Of a DNA stretch of 64,000 nt, positions 7,379-15,989 are shown in pieces. The DNA is from Parvularculaceae bacterium (GTDB lineage Bacteria > Pseudomonadota > Alphaproteobacteria > Caulobacterales > Parvularculaceae): contig JAJFFV010000005.1 of assembly GCA_021776475.1 (NCBI GenBank), positions 1,178,001 to 1,242,000 on the forward strand, given 5' to 3'. The translations under genes and the position numbers were made by a program. How positions within the stretch are numbered: position 1 is the stretch's first letter; each line of letters starts with the position of its first letter. A model generated the notes under the pieces. The model saw only the letters and a program-made list of their open reading frames with translations, ran no database searches and was not told the DNA's origin.

Positions 7379-8563
7379 ATGTCGGGATTGTTGAGGATTG
7401 TTGGCTGGTTGGTGCTTCTGGTACTGATCATTGGGGCAGGTGGGTTCTTTTGGTACTTGCCGATTGAAGCCGACAAGCAAATGAACGTCGTCAAAGAACA
7501 TACTCCTTATGAAATATCAGACCAGGCCGCCGCGTTGCACGCGACATTGCGCGTGTCAGATTTGCATTCCGACATGTTATTGTGGATGCGCGATCCGTCA
7601 AAACGACAGACCCGCGGCCACACGGACCTACCGCGCCTGCGCGAAGGCCAGGTCGTCGTTCAGGTTTTCTCAAGTGTCACAAAAACGCCGGCAGGGATCA
7701 ACTATGAGAAAAATACTGCCGAGTCTGACCGGATCACCCTTCTGGCCATGTCACAGCGATGGCCCATACGTACCTGGGACTCAATTTATGAACGCGCGGT
7801 CTATCACGCGGACCGCCTTAAAAAACTGGAGAGCAGCGATGCAGATTTCATCGTAGCACGGACAAAAAGAGATCTTGAAGATGCGTTGGCTGCACGTGAG
7901 CAAAATAAATCTGTACTTGTCGGTATCCTGGCAACCGAAGGCGGACATCCACTGGAGGGCAATCTCGAAAATCTCGATGGGCTTTATGACGCTGGCTATC
8001 GGATGATCGGCCTGCAGCATTTCTTCGACAACGCCCTTGGCGGCTCCCTGCACGGTGTCTCAAACGATGGCCTGACAGAATTTGGCCGGGCCGTTGTGAA
8101 TAAGCTTGTAGCAAAAGACATGATGATCGACGTCGCGCATTCGTCCCATCAGGTCGTTCGCGATGTCCTCGCAATGACCGACGAGCCGCTGGTCGTCTCG
8201 CACACGGGAATCTATTCCGCCTGTAATGCAAAACGGAATATCCCCGATGAGCTGATAGCCGAAATCGCAGCGCGCGATGGCATTATTGGCATCGGATACT
8301 GGGAGGATGTCACCTGTGATGACACGCCCTCTGGTATAGCTAGAGTGATTAAACAAGCCGCTGACAAATTTGGTGTTGAGCACATTGCTCTTGGTTCAGA
8401 CTATGATGGTACGGTCACGACGACCTTCGACACGTCTGAGTTGGCGGCACTCACCCAGGCATTGATGGATGAGGGCATGAGCGAAGACGACATCAGCCTC
8501 GTCATGGGTGAAAACGCGATCCGGTTTTATCTGCAACATCTGCCCCCGGATAATTCTGAATGA
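7379..8563 (+). CDS. membrane-anchored dipeptidase, peptidase family M19
   Basis: 394 residues. An N-terminal membrane segment (about 5-28) should place the enzyme outside the cytoplasm as an anchored protein. The M19 zinc-site pieces are visible in order: SDLHSD (H-x-D, about residue 60), EGGHPL (Glu bridging metals, about 186), DVAHSSHQ (about 251), VVSHTGIYSACNAKRN (about 278) and LGSDYDGT (about 342). The family hydrolyses dipeptides, including some with D-residues, and related compounds. Length fits renal-dipeptidase-like enzymes. It stands alone; remnants of another gene follow it. Confidence 0.92.
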   Translation: MSGLLRIVGWLVLLVLIIGAGGFFWYLPIEADKQMNVVKEHTPYEISDQAAALHATLRVSDLHSDMLLWMRDPSKRQTRGHTDLPRLREGQVVVQVFSSVTKTPAGINYEKNTAESDRITLLAMSQRWPIRTWDSIYERAVYHADRLKKLESSDADFIVARTKRDLEDALAAREQNKSVLVGILATEGGHPLEGNLENLDGLYDAGYRMIGLQHFFDNALGGSLHGVSNDGLTEFGRAVVNKLVAKDMMIDVAHSSHQVVRDVLAMTDEPLVVSHTGIYSACNAKRNIPDELIAEIAARDGIIGIGYWEDVTCDDTPSGIARVIKQAADKFGVEHIALGSDYDGTVTTTFDTSELAALTQALMDEGMSEDDISLVMGENAIRFYLQHLPPDNSE

Positions 8564-8579
8564 CGCACAATCGCCTCCG

Positions 8580-8968
8580 TTAGACGTCTGTTCGCCTTCG
8601 AAATTCGGAGCCTGCAAGAGATCTGCAATCGTGTGGGCGATTTCTTCCTGCGCAGAAAATATCGTCAAGCGGTCGATCATAGGTCTCTGAGCAGAGGTGA
8701 AAACCACATTCAACGTCCATAAGTGGTCCTGTAATACGCCCCTGATCACGATGGTTACGCAAAGCGCAGATGATCTACGTTCAGCATACGTTACAAGTGG
8801 TGCAGATCCAGATTCTCACCTTTCAGGGCAAAAGAGGTTGTGGCACGGCTAAACGTTTTGATGATCTCGTCGGTGAGGCCGTCGGAGAAATATGCCTGAT
8901 CCGTGATATTCGCTCATATCGACAAAGGGCAGCACGACGATCGTTGCGAGCTCTGCGCCAACGCTGTC
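8580..8968 (-). pseudogene. decayed TolB-like/adenylate-cyclase-associated domain gene
   Basis: On the minus strand, pieces of one conserved domain appear in successive frames: ATIVVLPFVDMS; then after a frameshift DQAYFSDGLTDEIIKTFSR and SFALKGENLDLHHL; then a stop and RMLNVDHL; then GFHLCSETYDRPLDDIF; then after another shift SAQEEIAHTIADLLQ. The order matches the familiar domain with VLPF-x-N-M-S, YFSDGL-x-(D/E)-EII, H-L-W-S-E-x-Y-D-R and QDEIA, found in cyclases and winged-helix/TPR proteins. At least three frame changes and two stops show that it is dead. The DNA-binding or cyclase part and the TPR part are absent. Confidence 0.65.
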
Positions 8969-8989
8969 AGCTAGGGGCGCCTGCCTAAC

Positions 8990-9200
8990 CTGTGTTGCAA
9001 GGCTGTGCCAGAGTTTATCGATCTACCTGCATGGCAAATTTACTGATGACAAAAGGCCAAAGCATGTCGGGAACTGCAAATAGTATGCCCGGCAAATCCC
9101 GCCGGTCGTGTATCATGGCACTTCGTAATATGATCACATTCACGCATGTACGGCCCGATGCCGGTTCAAGCTATCGGGTCAGAAAAAGTCGGAGAAGAGC
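8990..9200. other. spacer upstream of SDR gene
   Basis: About 210 bases with no convincing gene on either strand. It may be further eroded sequence belonging to the TolB-like remnant beside it, but I could not recognise any domain. A GGAGAAG ribosome binding site for the SDR gene occurs at its right end. Confidence 0.4.
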
Positions 9201-10172
9201 ATGGCAGCAGCGGACCAAAGACCCATAGAATCAGGGTTTCACGCAAAATCATCAGCGGCTGAAGTTGTCGAAGGCATCGACCTTTCAGGCAAAACCGCGA
9301 TCGTCACTGGCGGATATTCTGGTATCGGAATTGAGACGGTTCGAGCCCTGGCTGGTGCAGGCGCTGCCGTGGTGGTGCCGGCCAGGCGTGTGGACGCGGC
9401 CAAAGCTGAAGTTAAGGGAATCGAGGGCAGCGTGATCGTTGCGGAAATGGATTTGGCGGACCTCGGCAGTGTGCGCAGGTTTGCAGATGAGTTTCTAGCG
9501 ACGGGTCATGCGCTCAACTTGTTGATCAATAACGCCGGCATCATGGCCTGCCCGCTAGCGCGCGTCGGACCTGGATGGGAAAGCCAGTTCGGTGTCAACC
9601 ACCTCGGCCATTTCGAATTGGCCCGCCGCCTCACCCCCGCCTTACTCAAAGCGGGCAGCGCCCGCGTCGTCTCGCTTTCTTCCATCGCCCATGGGCGGGG
9701 CGATGTGCATTGGGACGATCCGCACTTCAACAATCAGGATTATCAAAAATGGGAAGCCTACGCGCAAGCGAAAACAGCCAACAGCCTTTTCGCTATCGGC
9801 TTCGATGCGCGGCACAAAAGCGACGGCGTGCGAGCGTTCGCTGTTCACCCCGGCGGCATCATGACGCCGCTGCAACGTCATTTAACGACCGAAGAAATGG
9901 TTGAGCTCGGCTGGATGAATCAGGATGGGACAATGCCGGACGTTGTGAAGGCAATCTTCAAGACGCCGGAGCAGGGCGCATCGACCAGCGTTTGGGCAGC
10001 AACGGCACCAAAACTGGATGGCCGAGGCGGCGTTTACTGCGAGGATTGCGATATCGCGCAACTCGCAACGGAAGAAAGTCAGCGCTGGGAGCATGTGCGG
10101 TCATGGGCCTGCGACGATGCAGGCGCAGAGCGTCTGTGGGCCATGAGCGAGGAAATGATAGCCAAGGTGTAG
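9201..10172 (+). CDS. short-chain dehydrogenase/reductase (retinol-dehydrogenase-like)
   Basis: 323 residues, somewhat long for an SDR. The cofactor loop TGGYSGIGIET (about residues 36-46) is the T-G-x3-G-x-G motif. NNAGIMACP (about 112-120) is the N-N-A-G motif, and YAQAKTAN (about 190-197) holds the catalytic Y-x3-K. Arg residues after beta-2 (PARRVDAAK) suggest NADP use. The sequence pattern is that of the WW-oxidoreductase/retinol dehydrogenase-like subgroup. The substrate is unknown. The M24 peptidase gene starts five bases after its stop, so the two are probably co-transcribed. Confidence 0.9.
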   Translation: MAAADQRPIESGFHAKSSAAEVVEGIDLSGKTAIVTGGYSGIGIETVRALAGAGAAVVVPARRVDAAKAEVKGIEGSVIVAEMDLADLGSVRRFADEFLATGHALNLLINNAGIMACPLARVGPGWESQFGVNHLGHFELARRLTPALLKAGSARVVSLSSIAHGRGDVHWDDPHFNNQDYQKWEAYAQAKTANSLFAIGFDARHKSDGVRAFAVHPGGIMTPLQRHLTTEEMVELGWMNQDGTMPDVVKAIFKTPEQGASTSVWAATAPKLDGRGGVYCEDCDIAQLATEESQRWEHVRSWACDDAGAERLWAMSEEMIAKV

Positions 10173-10177
10173 GGACC

Positions 10178-11047
10178 ATGCTGGTTAAGTCTAAAAATTT
10201 TACCGAGTCAGAGCTGGATCATTTCCGGGAGTTGCAGAGCACGTCGTTTGCCATACTAGAAGAAACCGCGGCTGAATTGTATGCAGGCCAGAGCGAAAAG
10301 GAAGTCGGGCATTTGCTGTTCAAACGCTACCGCAAAGCAGGTGCGACGGCCTTCTTCCATCTGCCGGTCGTCCTGTTTGGAGGCCGAACGGCGCTGCCAG
10401 GCAACTGGAAGATCGGCCATTTCTACCCCAAGGACCAAAGCCTTCAGCCGGGCGACAGCGTCATTCTTGACGCGGCACCGCTGTTCAGTGGGTATATGGT
10501 TGATACGTCATACTCGTTTTGTTTTGGTGAAGACGCCGAACACCGGAAGATGATGAGCGGTCTGTCGCAATTCCGGCAGAGTGTGCTTGAAGCGGTAACG
10601 ATTGGCGAGACATTCAAATCCATCGCTGACAAAGTCGCAGCGGACATCACCGCGCAAGGCTATGAACCGGTGCATACCAAACATCCAGGCGAAGTTCTCG
10701 GCCACCGGGCCTTAAAAACAGTGCCGCTTCCGTTTACATGGCGCATCAAGGGATTTGATGGCTTGTCGCTCGGCTGGTTTATCGCCAAGGGCGAGGCGGC
10801 GCGCCGTGGTCTTGGTCGCGAAGCACCAACCTGGAATTTTCGCACAACATCTGATCATCCGCCTCATGATGGTTTATGGCTGGTTGAGCCACACGCCGGC
10901 GCCGGTCCGATCGGGGCCAAATGGGAGGAAATCCTCGTTATCCAAGATGGCAAAGCCTTCTGGCTAGACGACGAACCACCTCATGTTCGTCAATGGGCAC
11001 AGATCACTGCCGGCACTAATTACCGGCCACAGAACAAGCTCGCCTGA
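10178..11047 (+). CDS. M24 family metallopeptidase (aminopeptidase P/prolidase-like)
   Basis: 289 residues from the ATG at 10178; a longer open frame extends back into the SDR gene but is not needed. The pita-bread metal ligands can be traced: two Asp in VILDAAPLFSGYMVDTSY (about residues 98-110), His in GEVLGHRAL (about 172), Glu in WLVEPHAG (about 234) and Glu in AKWEEILVI (about 248). The family removes N-terminal residues next to proline or acts as a non-peptidase relative. There is no signal peptide, so it is cytosolic. It follows the SDR gene closely. Confidence 0.82.
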   Translation: MLVKSKNFTESELDHFRELQSTSFAILEETAAELYAGQSEKEVGHLLFKRYRKAGATAFFHLPVVLFGGRTALPGNWKIGHFYPKDQSLQPGDSVILDAAPLFSGYMVDTSYSFCFGEDAEHRKMMSGLSQFRQSVLEAVTIGETFKSIADKVAADITAQGYEPVHTKHPGEVLGHRALKTVPLPFTWRIKGFDGLSLGWFIAKGEAARRGLGREAPTWNFRTTSDHPPHDGLWLVEPHAGAGPIGAKWEEILVIQDGKAFWLDDEPPHVRQWAQITAGTNYRPQNKLA

Positions 11048-11075
11048 CAACCGCAGGTGAGAAAAGGAGACGCCC

Positions 11076-11420
11076 GTGTCCATTTCCGGAAGCTGCCATT
11101 GCGGCAAACTCGCATTCACCCTGGAAGATGAACCGACAGAAGTGATGCAATGCAACTGCAGCATCTGCCAGCGCAAAGGCTATCTGCTCACATTTGCACC
11201 TGCCGACCAGGTGACGATCACCGCCGATGCTGCAGACCTCGCCGCTTACACTTTCAATCATCACAACGTGCAACATCAGTTCTGCAAAAGCTGTGGCTGC
11301 GCACCCTTTGGAACAGGCAAGGACGGTCAGGGCAACACCGTATACGCGCTCAATCTACGCTGCGCTGATGCTGATCTCGAAAAGCTGCAGATCAACGCGT
11401 TCGACGGCGCTGCATTGTGA
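11076..11420 (+). CDS. GFA/CENP-V family zinc protein
   Basis: 114 residues starting at GTG behind an AGGAG-type ribosome binding site. Cysteine pairs are laid out as GSCHCGK (residues 6-10), CNCSICQ (about 26-31) and CKSCGC (about 72-77), which is the zinc-binding pattern of glutathione-dependent formaldehyde-activating-like proteins. Most members have not been shown to act on formaldehyde, so only the fold is safe to name. It lies between the M24 peptidase and an acetyltransferase that begins four bases after its stop. Confidence 0.9.
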   Translation: MSISGSCHCGKLAFTLEDEPTEVMQCNCSICQRKGYLLTFAPADQVTITADAADLAAYTFNHHNVQHQFCKSCGCAPFGTGKDGQGNTVYALNLRCADADLEKLQINAFDGAAL

Positions 11421-11423
11421 GCC

Positions 11424-11930
11424 ATGGCTACTACATTTGATATTCGCCTCGGCAGGGAAGAAGATCTAGCCGCGATTCCTGTTGTAGAAATCGCTGCGGC
11501 AAAGTTGTTCCCGGCCGACCGCCTGCCCGATCCTGAAGAAACGCTCTCTTATCAGGCTCTGGTGGCGGCGTTAGACAACGGATTGCTCTGGGTTGCGCAA
11601 AGCGGGACGCTGACAGTCGGTTTTGCCGTGGCCACAACTATCGGCGATATATTGCATTTGGAGGAGATTGCCGTTTCACCGGATTTTGGCAGGCGCGGCA
11701 TCGGAACAGCATTGCTGCAACGCGTGAGCGATGAAGCGCAAAAAAGAAAGCTCGCATCCGTTACTCTGACTACATTCGAAGATCTCCCCTGGAATGCTCT
11801 ATTCTATGAGCGCGAAGGGTTCCAAAAACTCTCACCAGAAAAAACTGGCGAGAGACTTCAATATATTCTTGACGCAGAGCAAAGGGCAGGCCTGATCGGT
11901 CGCGTTGCTATGGTGTTACCGATCATATGA
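11424..11930 (+). CDS. GNAT family N-acetyltransferase
   Basis: 168 residues. The acetyl-CoA loop reads RRGIGTALLQ (about residues 92-101), the Q/R-x-x-G-x-G/A motif, preceded by the strand LEEIAVSPDFG. The later NALFYEREGF is the usual Y-x-x-x-G-F of motif B. The acceptor, whether a small molecule or a protein, is not known. It forms a compact run with the GFA gene and converges on the MBL-fold lipoprotein gene, with only two bases between them. Confidence 0.9.
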   Translation: MATTFDIRLGREEDLAAIPVVEIAAAKLFPADRLPDPEETLSYQALVAALDNGLLWVAQSGTLTVGFAVATTIGDILHLEEIAVSPDFGRRGIGTALLQRVSDEAQKRKLASVTLTTFEDLPWNALFYEREGFQKLSPEKTGERLQYILDAEQRAGLIGRVAMVLPII

Positions 11931-11932
11931 GC

Positions 11933-13549
11933 TCAGAGATTTCGCTCGACCGCAATCTCTCTTATTTGCTCAAGTTGCCAGTCTTCAACGAGCCCCAGAC
12001 CGTGAACATTGTAGATTTTTTCAACATCCAGGCCTGATTGATCTAGCCATTCTACAAACCAGATCGACAGTTCAACCGATTCCGGCAGCGGAAAAACGCT
12101 CTCCGGTACAGGATAAACAAATCCCGTTGTGTAAAGAATCTTCTGCTTTGGCAGGTACACCATAAGGTAATTGTCGGCCTTCGGATTATCGTCTGGCAAC
12201 TCGATCAGTTGTACTTCCATCGTATCGTCCCGGATGGTGCGGGTGCCCCTTACGATTTCGATTTCCGGGCTGGCCAGTAAGGGCGTTATGCGATTAGTGC
12301 CTCCCGGCATCGACTGAGGTCGGTTGGTAATCATCTTCGCGGATGCCGCACCGGCTAGGAACGTTGCACCGGCATCGGCAAATGGCATAAAGCCACCGAT
12401 ATGATCGCTGTGATGGTGAGATAGAACGAGGTAATTAACCGGTTTGTCTGGCGCGGTTTCTGCGATCGCTCTCAAATACTTACGCCCAAGAGCATCGATG
12501 TCGTCGCCAATCGACCAGTTTTTGGGTGGTATCTGTAGCATCTCATACCAGCCAGTCGGTGCATCAACTGCCAGTACGAAATCGGCAAACTCTACAAACA
12601 TCAGATGAAATCCCGGCCGCAAACTGCGCACCATATGGACACCGTCTCCAACGGTTTCTACTTGCACAGGTCGCTCCCCGTACGGAATGAAATTGTCTAT
12701 TGAATCAGGTTGAGCGGGCGGATCGCCTACCTCAATATTGTCAGGTGGCAAAAAGGCCTCTTCACTCGTGCCTAATACCACGGCCATTCGACCTTTTTTC
12801 AGCACGGATTTACCCAGGACTGAGGTGAACTGGCCCGGCACCATTAGAAACTCAGGTTGAAGCTGGTAGTCTCTCCAAACCCAAGCCATATTGACAGACC
12901 CCAACAATGGCATGTCCACACTGGTTCTTGACGAATGAAGAAGGTTTGTCTCAGCATCAATGAGCAGATAAAGTTCGGCGCCGGCCGGCGTTTCATACGA
13001 AACGGCGTGCATGTCCCGATCGGCAACCCGAGCAGGTGGCAGAAGGGTTAGGGGACCAGTTGCCTCAATGACCTCCGCCAGTAACAGGTTCGGCAAGTTG
13101 CGCATGTATCGGTCTTGCGCATCGACAACGCTTTGTCGTGGCATATACCCGCCATTCTTTGCTTGGCGATCGATAAAAAGGATCCGACGCTCACTATCGT
13201 AGATCTCGCGCAGGATTTGGTTCGATGAGTAATAGTTGAACCAGTCAATGTCATACCCTACCCGGCCACCTTCAACATCTACAGAAATCCGTTCACGGAT
13301 CGGTGTTGGTTCCGGCCGGTCAGGCGAGCGCCCTTGCAATCGTACGGTTAGATCGAACGTCCCGTCCAGGGAGATCGTCACTCCATCGCGGCGAATTATG
13401 TCAATTCCGCCATGGGCTTCCAATGCCCGCGCGATGATTTCGCGTGCCGAAAGGTCAGCCCGCTCAGCGTCCGGCGTCTTGCCTTGGGTGCAGCCATCCA
13501 AGGCAAGGGCCATAATCGTTATCAGCCAAAAAACTACGAATTTCCCCAT
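11933..13549 (-). CDS. metallo-beta-lactamase-fold lipoprotein hydrolase
   Basis: I choose the ATG at 13549 because GGAGAG lies just upstream and it gives a clean lipoprotein signal ending ALALDGC. An ATG 15 bases earlier is possible. The C-terminal half holds the zinc motif LSHHHSDHIGGF (H-x-H-x-D-H, about residues 377-383). The first 300 residues have no motif I know and may form a separate beta-rich domain. The protein should be a membrane-attached periplasmic hydrolase, resembling uncharacterised MBL proteins with long N-terminal parts. The substrate is unknown. Confidence 0.85.
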   Translation of the reverse strand: MGKFVVFWLITIMALALDGCTQGKTPDAERADLSAREIIARALEAHGGIDIIRRDGVTISLDGTFDLTVRLQGRSPDRPEPTPIRERISVDVEGGRVGYDIDWFNYYSSNQILREIYDSERRILFIDRQAKNGGYMPRQSVVDAQDRYMRNLPNLLLAEVIEATGPLTLLPPARVADRDMHAVSYETPAGAELYLLIDAETNLLHSSRTSVDMPLLGSVNMAWVWRDYQLQPEFLMVPGQFTSVLGKSVLKKGRMAVVLGTSEEAFLPPDNIEVGDPPAQPDSIDNFIPYGERPVQVETVGDGVHMVRSLRPGFHLMFVEFADFVLAVDAPTGWYEMLQIPPKNWSIGDDIDALGRKYLRAIAETAPDKPVNYLVLSHHHSDHIGGFMPFADAGATFLAGAASAKMITNRPQSMPGGTNRITPLLASPEIEIVRGTRTIRDDTMEVQLIELPDDNPKADNYLMVYLPKQKILYTTGFVYPVPESVFPLPESVELSIWFVEWLDQSGLDVEKIYNVHGLGLVEDWQLEQIREIAVERNL

Positions 13550-13648
13550 GGCGCTCTCCATCAAACCATCTACTAATTATTCCGTATTTGATTTGTTTGC
13601 CAAGGCGGTATTCCCAAGGAGATCTCCTGACCTGCTCAGCTCGCCACT

Positions 13649-15829
13649 TTACTCGCCATACCCTTCCGGCAAAACAAGCCCCGTATGGTGCGCGATAAAC
13701 GCCCACATGTCGGCATATTCCTCAATTACTTTCTCTGTAGGTTTGCCTGAGCCGTGACCGGCCCGCGTTTCTATCCGAATCAGTTTTGGCGCAGCGCCAG
13801 TGTCTGCTGCCTGCAACGCCGCAATATATTTAAACGAATGCCCCGGCACCACTCGGTCATCGGTATCCGCTGTCGTCACCAGTGCGGGCGGCAATTCAAC
13901 GCCGTCGACAATATTATGATATGGCGAGTAGGCATAGTTGTACCGGAAATCTTCTTCATTGTCGGATGGTTTCGCATAATCATCCGTCCACAAACGGCCG
14001 GCGGTAAATTTGTCGAACCGCAACATGTCCATAACACCGACAGCGGGCAATGCCGCTGCAAATAGATCTGGGCGCTGGTTCATTACCGCACCAACCAGCA
14101 AACCGCCATTTGAGCGACCATAGATCGCCAGCTTTTCCTTGGTGGTGTAGCCCTCAGCGATCAGATATTCGGCAGCGGCGATAAAGTCGTCAAACACGTT
14201 TTGTTTGTTCATCAAGCGACCAGCATCGTGCCATTCCTTGCCGTATTCGCCACCGCCGCGCAGATTGGCGAGCACAAACACGCCGCCCATTTCCATCCAG
14301 GCGAAATTGGTAATGGAAAAACGCGGCCGAATGGTAATGTCGAAGCCGCCATAGCCATACAAAAGCGTCGGCGCTCCTGCAGAAACATCAAGGCCTTGTC
14401 TGTGGGCAATGAACATCGGGATGCGGGTGCCGTCGCTCGAGGCATAAAACACCTGCTTTACAACATAAGATGAAGGGTCGAACGGCGTCTCTGGTTGTTT
14501 GAATGGTTCACTTGCGCCGGTTTCGGTGTTCAAACGGTAGATAATGGACGGCGCATTGTAGCTGGAAAAAGAATAGAACGTCTCTGGATCATCGGCCGAC
14601 CCCTCAAAACCGCCAGCCGTGCCAACACCCGGCATTTCGACGACAGCGGCGGCGGACCCATCAAACCCGTACATCCGGACAACGGATTTCACATCTTCCA
14701 TATATTCGGCGATGATTTTGCCGCCCACAACAGCGGCGTCTGACAACACATTGTCACTCTGCGCGACCACTTCGCGCCAATTTTCCTCAGCATAGTTGTC
14801 GAGGCCGATCGCAACGATCCGCCCGCGTGGTGCATTCCGGTTGGTTATCGCATAAAGCGTGCGCTCTACCGCACCGATGAAAACGTAATCGTTTTCGAAA
14901 CCCCTTATGATCAGCTCAGGCTCGCTTTCCGGATCGGCAAGGTCCTTTACGGCGATCTCGTAGACATCATCAGTTCCCAGTGACATGAAGATGATCAAGA
15001 ACCGGTCGCCCGCAACATAGGCACCGACGGAATGATCAGGGTTTTTTGGCCGTGAATAGACGAGCGTGTCGTCTCCCTGAGCATCACCAATCTTGTGAAA
15101 ATACAGCGCCTGGTTGAAATTCAGGGACTGAAAAGTCTCGCCTTCTGCCGGCTTCGGGTACCGTGAATAGAAAAAGCCGGAGCCATCCGGCGCCCAGGAA
15201 AGGGCTGAAAATTTCACCCATTCAATCGTGTCCTCGAGAGTTTCACCGGTCTCAACATTCAATACTTTCAGTATGCGCCAGTCCGTGCCGCCATCCTGAA
15301 TGGAATAAAGGACATGTGATCCGTCTGGGCTGGGTATAGTTGCAGAAAGAGCCGTTGCGCCGTCATCGGACCAGCCATTAGGATCAATCAGAACCCGCGG
15401 TTCGGCGTCGAGACTATCCTGCACATAGTAGACATACTGGTTCTGCAAGCCGTCATTGCGCCGGAAAAAGTATTTCCCGCCATCTTTTTCCGGCACCGTA
15501 AATTTTTCATAGTCCCACAGGGTCAACAGGCGTTCTTTGATGCGGCCGCGATCTTTGAGGGTATCAAGATACGCAAAGGTCAGCGCGTTTTGCGCCTCGA
15601 CCCATGCTGCGACATCGTCGGATTCGCGCACATCCTCCTCGAGCCAGCGATAGGGATCGGCAACGCTGGTGCCAAAGAAATCATCCCTCTGGTCAACCGT
15701 TGCGGTCATCGGATACTGAAGCGGCGCGACCTGCGCTACCTCGATGGCGTCTGCGACATCAGTCCCGGCGCTGTGCTGGTCGCACCCTGCCACCACCAAG
15801 GCTGCTGCGCTTATCACCCATTTTTTCAT
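13649..15829 (-). CDS. prolyl oligopeptidase family serine peptidase (S9A), lipoprotein
   Basis: 726 residues from the ATG at 15829, which yields a lipoprotein signal ending VVAGC. The propeller domain begins with DPYRWLEEDV, typical of S9A. The catalytic triad is Ser about 573 in GRSNGGLLVG, Asp about 657 in TDDRVV and His about 692 in AGHGSGKP. Such enzymes cut short proline-containing peptides; location at the inner or outer membrane suggests peptide scavenging. It lies next to the MBL lipoprotein on the same strand, with about 100 bases between them. The whole coding region appears intact. Confidence 0.95.
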   Translation of the reverse strand: MKKWVISAAALVVAGCDQHSAGTDVADAIEVAQVAPLQYPMTATVDQRDDFFGTSVADPYRWLEEDVRESDDVAAWVEAQNALTFAYLDTLKDRGRIKERLLTLWDYEKFTVPEKDGGKYFFRRNDGLQNQYVYYVQDSLDAEPRVLIDPNGWSDDGATALSATIPSPDGSHVLYSIQDGGTDWRILKVLNVETGETLEDTIEWVKFSALSWAPDGSGFFYSRYPKPAEGETFQSLNFNQALYFHKIGDAQGDDTLVYSRPKNPDHSVGAYVAGDRFLIIFMSLGTDDVYEIAVKDLADPESEPELIIRGFENDYVFIGAVERTLYAITNRNAPRGRIVAIGLDNYAEENWREVVAQSDNVLSDAAVVGGKIIAEYMEDVKSVVRMYGFDGSAAAVVEMPGVGTAGGFEGSADDPETFYSFSSYNAPSIIYRLNTETGASEPFKQPETPFDPSSYVVKQVFYASSDGTRIPMFIAHRQGLDVSAGAPTLLYGYGGFDITIRPRFSITNFAWMEMGGVFVLANLRGGGEYGKEWHDAGRLMNKQNVFDDFIAAAEYLIAEGYTTKEKLAIYGRSNGGLLVGAVMNQRPDLFAAALPAVGVMDMLRFDKFTAGRLWTDDYAKPSDNEEDFRYNYAYSPYHNIVDGVELPPALVTTADTDDRVVPGHSFKYIAALQAADTGAAPKLIRIETRAGHGSGKPTEKVIEEYADMWAFIAHHTGLVLPEGYGE

Positions 15830-15989
15830 TAATCTGGCTCCCTGAAGCGTTAATTTTTTCGGCACCCTAATGGTCCCCCGGAGCTGTGGCAATCCGGGTG
15901 ATTTCGGGCATCTTGGCATTTATGAATATATTAACGGACCCAACCTAGAATTGCAGGGCTTTAGGTCGCGCATTCCGTGGGGTTTGCCG

